DNA of 5,496 nucleotides. Origin: Candidatus Manganitrophaceae bacterium. Lineage in GTDB: Bacteria > Nitrospirota > Nitrospiria > SBBL01 > Manganitrophaceae. The stretch spans positions 1-5,496 of the forward strand of contig SCUR01000571.1 of assembly GCA_004297235.1 (NCBI GenBank). Direction: 5' to 3'. The translations under genes and the position numbers were made by a program. The notes beneath the pieces are model-generated. The model made no database searches. It was not told where the DNA came from and saw only the letters and a program-made list of their open reading frames with translations. Positions 4,655 to 5,496 of the stretch are shown here, in pieces. The first letter of the stretch is position 1. Each line of letters opens with the position of its first letter.

Positions 4655-5494
4655 ATGACGATGAGGCTTATCCGGGATGTAGGGCTTCCGGTTTTGGTCG
4701 TCTCGACTCTGATCGGGTGCGCCCATGTCCACGAGCAGGGGACGATGGCCGGGGAGGGGCGACCTAAGATCAACGAAAAAAAGATCGCGACATTGGATCT
4801 GGAGACGGTCGTGCCCCGCTCGCTCTTTTTTAGTCCCGACGGCCGGCATGCGATTTGGGTGAGCAAGGCGGGAGAGCAGTTCCGGGTCGTACTGGATGGA
4901 GTGGCGGGGCCTCCGGTGGACAGCCTCGCCAAAGGTCCGGTGGTCTTAAGCCCCGATGGCCGACGCATCGTTTATTTGATCGAGAACAAGACGAATCGTC
5001 GCCTCTCGGTCGTCATCGACGGCACGCCGGGCCCCGAATACGAAAAGATCCTTTCGGGAACGCCGATTTTCAGCCCGAACGGCCGCCGAATCGCGTACGG
5101 CGCCCTGCTCCAGGAGAAGTATCAGGTCGTCTTGGACGGCATGGCCGGCCCCGATTATGAGCTGGTCGGCCATTTGACCTTCAGCGCAGACAGCCGGCAC
5201 TTCGCCTATGCCGCGCAGAAGGAAAAGAAGCGCTTTATCGTTTTGGACGGCGTCGCCGGTCCGCCGTTCGAGGATGTTTTTATCTCCGGCTTTAGCCCGG
5301 ATAGCCGGCACCTGGTGTACTATGCGAACCAAGAGAAGAAACAGAGGGTGGTCGTCGATCAGCAACCGGGTCAAGAATTCGATTCGATCGGTCCGATCCA
5401 GTTTCTATATGAAAAAAAGGACGGCCCCGGACAGATCTCGTATGTGGGATTGCGGGGAGAGGAGGTCATTCAGATTACACAAGCGCTGGATTAA
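4655..5494 (+). CDS. Lipoprotein of WD40/TolB-like beta-propeller repeats
   Basis: The protein is 279 residues long and is probably anchored to the outer membrane on the periplasmic side. The signal peptide ends in the lipobox LIGC, with Cys22 as the lipidation site. From about residue 57 there are five repeats of 37-41 residues. Each opens with FSPDGR or a variant (60-64, 99-103, 140-144, 177-181, 214-218), then a strand, then VVLDG and a GP pair (for example 78-86, 158-166). The fifth has VVVDQQPG. A degenerate sixth strand set (about 248-275) could close the ring. The SPDG repeat start is typical of the TolB/PD40 propeller class; such proteins usually act as binding scaffolds. No enzymatic motif is visible. 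GGAGGG (4640-4645) sits about ten bases before ATG 4655. ATG 4646 is too close and ATG 4661 is possible. The stop lies two bases from the window edge. Confidence 0.85.
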   Translation: MTMRLIRDVGLPVLVVSTLIGCAHVHEQGTMAGEGRPKINEKKIATLDLETVVPRSLFFSPDGRHAIWVSKAGEQFRVVLDGVAGPPVDSLAKGPVVLSPDGRRIVYLIENKTNRRLSVVIDGTPGPEYEKILSGTPIFSPNGRRIAYGALLQEKYQVVLDGMAGPDYELVGHLTFSADSRHFAYAAQKEKKRFIVLDGVAGPPFEDVFISGFSPDSRHLVYYANQEKKQRVVVDQQPGQEFDSIGPIQFLYEKKDGPGQISYVGLRGEEVIQITQALD

Positions 5495-5496
5495 AG

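Overview
The window looks like chromosomal DNA from a diderm (Gram-negative-type) bacterium of fairly high GC. Two genes encode predicted lipoproteins, and one encodes an MscS-type channel. The style (DUF4382/DUF5666 lipoprotein, degenerate LAGLIDADG protein, frequent GATC/CGATC words) would fit an environmental lineage such as Nitrospirota or a deltaproteobacterial group. That placement is an impression, not something the sequence proves. There is no rRNA, tRNA, CRISPR array, transposase or integrase.

Layout: (1) The left edge carries the 5' part of a minus-strand gene for a small zinc-ribbon protein. (2) About 750 bases follow with little convincing coding content, apart from a possible 57-residue ORF ending in a clamp-binding-like QLSLF. 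(3) A promoter-like region with a perfect 7-bp inverted repeat precedes a large plus-strand gene for a DUF4382 lipoprotein with three C-terminal DUF5666-like repeats. (4) A tandem 12-bp duplication and a perfect 14-bp hairpin separate this gene from a convergent minus-strand gene for a LAGLIDADG-fold protein that has lost its catalytic acidic residues. (5) That gene diverges, from back-to-back sigma70-like promoters, from a short MscS-family channel gene. (6) The 3' end of the channel gene overlaps a convergent minus-strand gene for a small protein resembling the inhibitor I9/subtilase-propeptide fold, with an odd Arg-rich tail. (7) A mostly non-coding stretch holds a reading frame broken by an in-frame TAG and closed by a terminator-like hairpin. 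(8) A sigma70-like promoter and a leader stem-loop precede a lipoprotein made of five WD40/TolB-like repeats, which ends just inside the right edge.

The genes do not form one obvious operon or pathway. Most appear to be separate transcription units with their own promoters. Several are envelope-associated: two lipoproteins and one membrane channel. I do not see a defined new multi-gene system. The observations most worth a second look are the catalytically dead LAGLIDADG protein, the free-standing I9-like domain, the minimal MscS lacking its cytoplasmic cage, and the operator-like inverted repeat in front of the DUF4382 gene.
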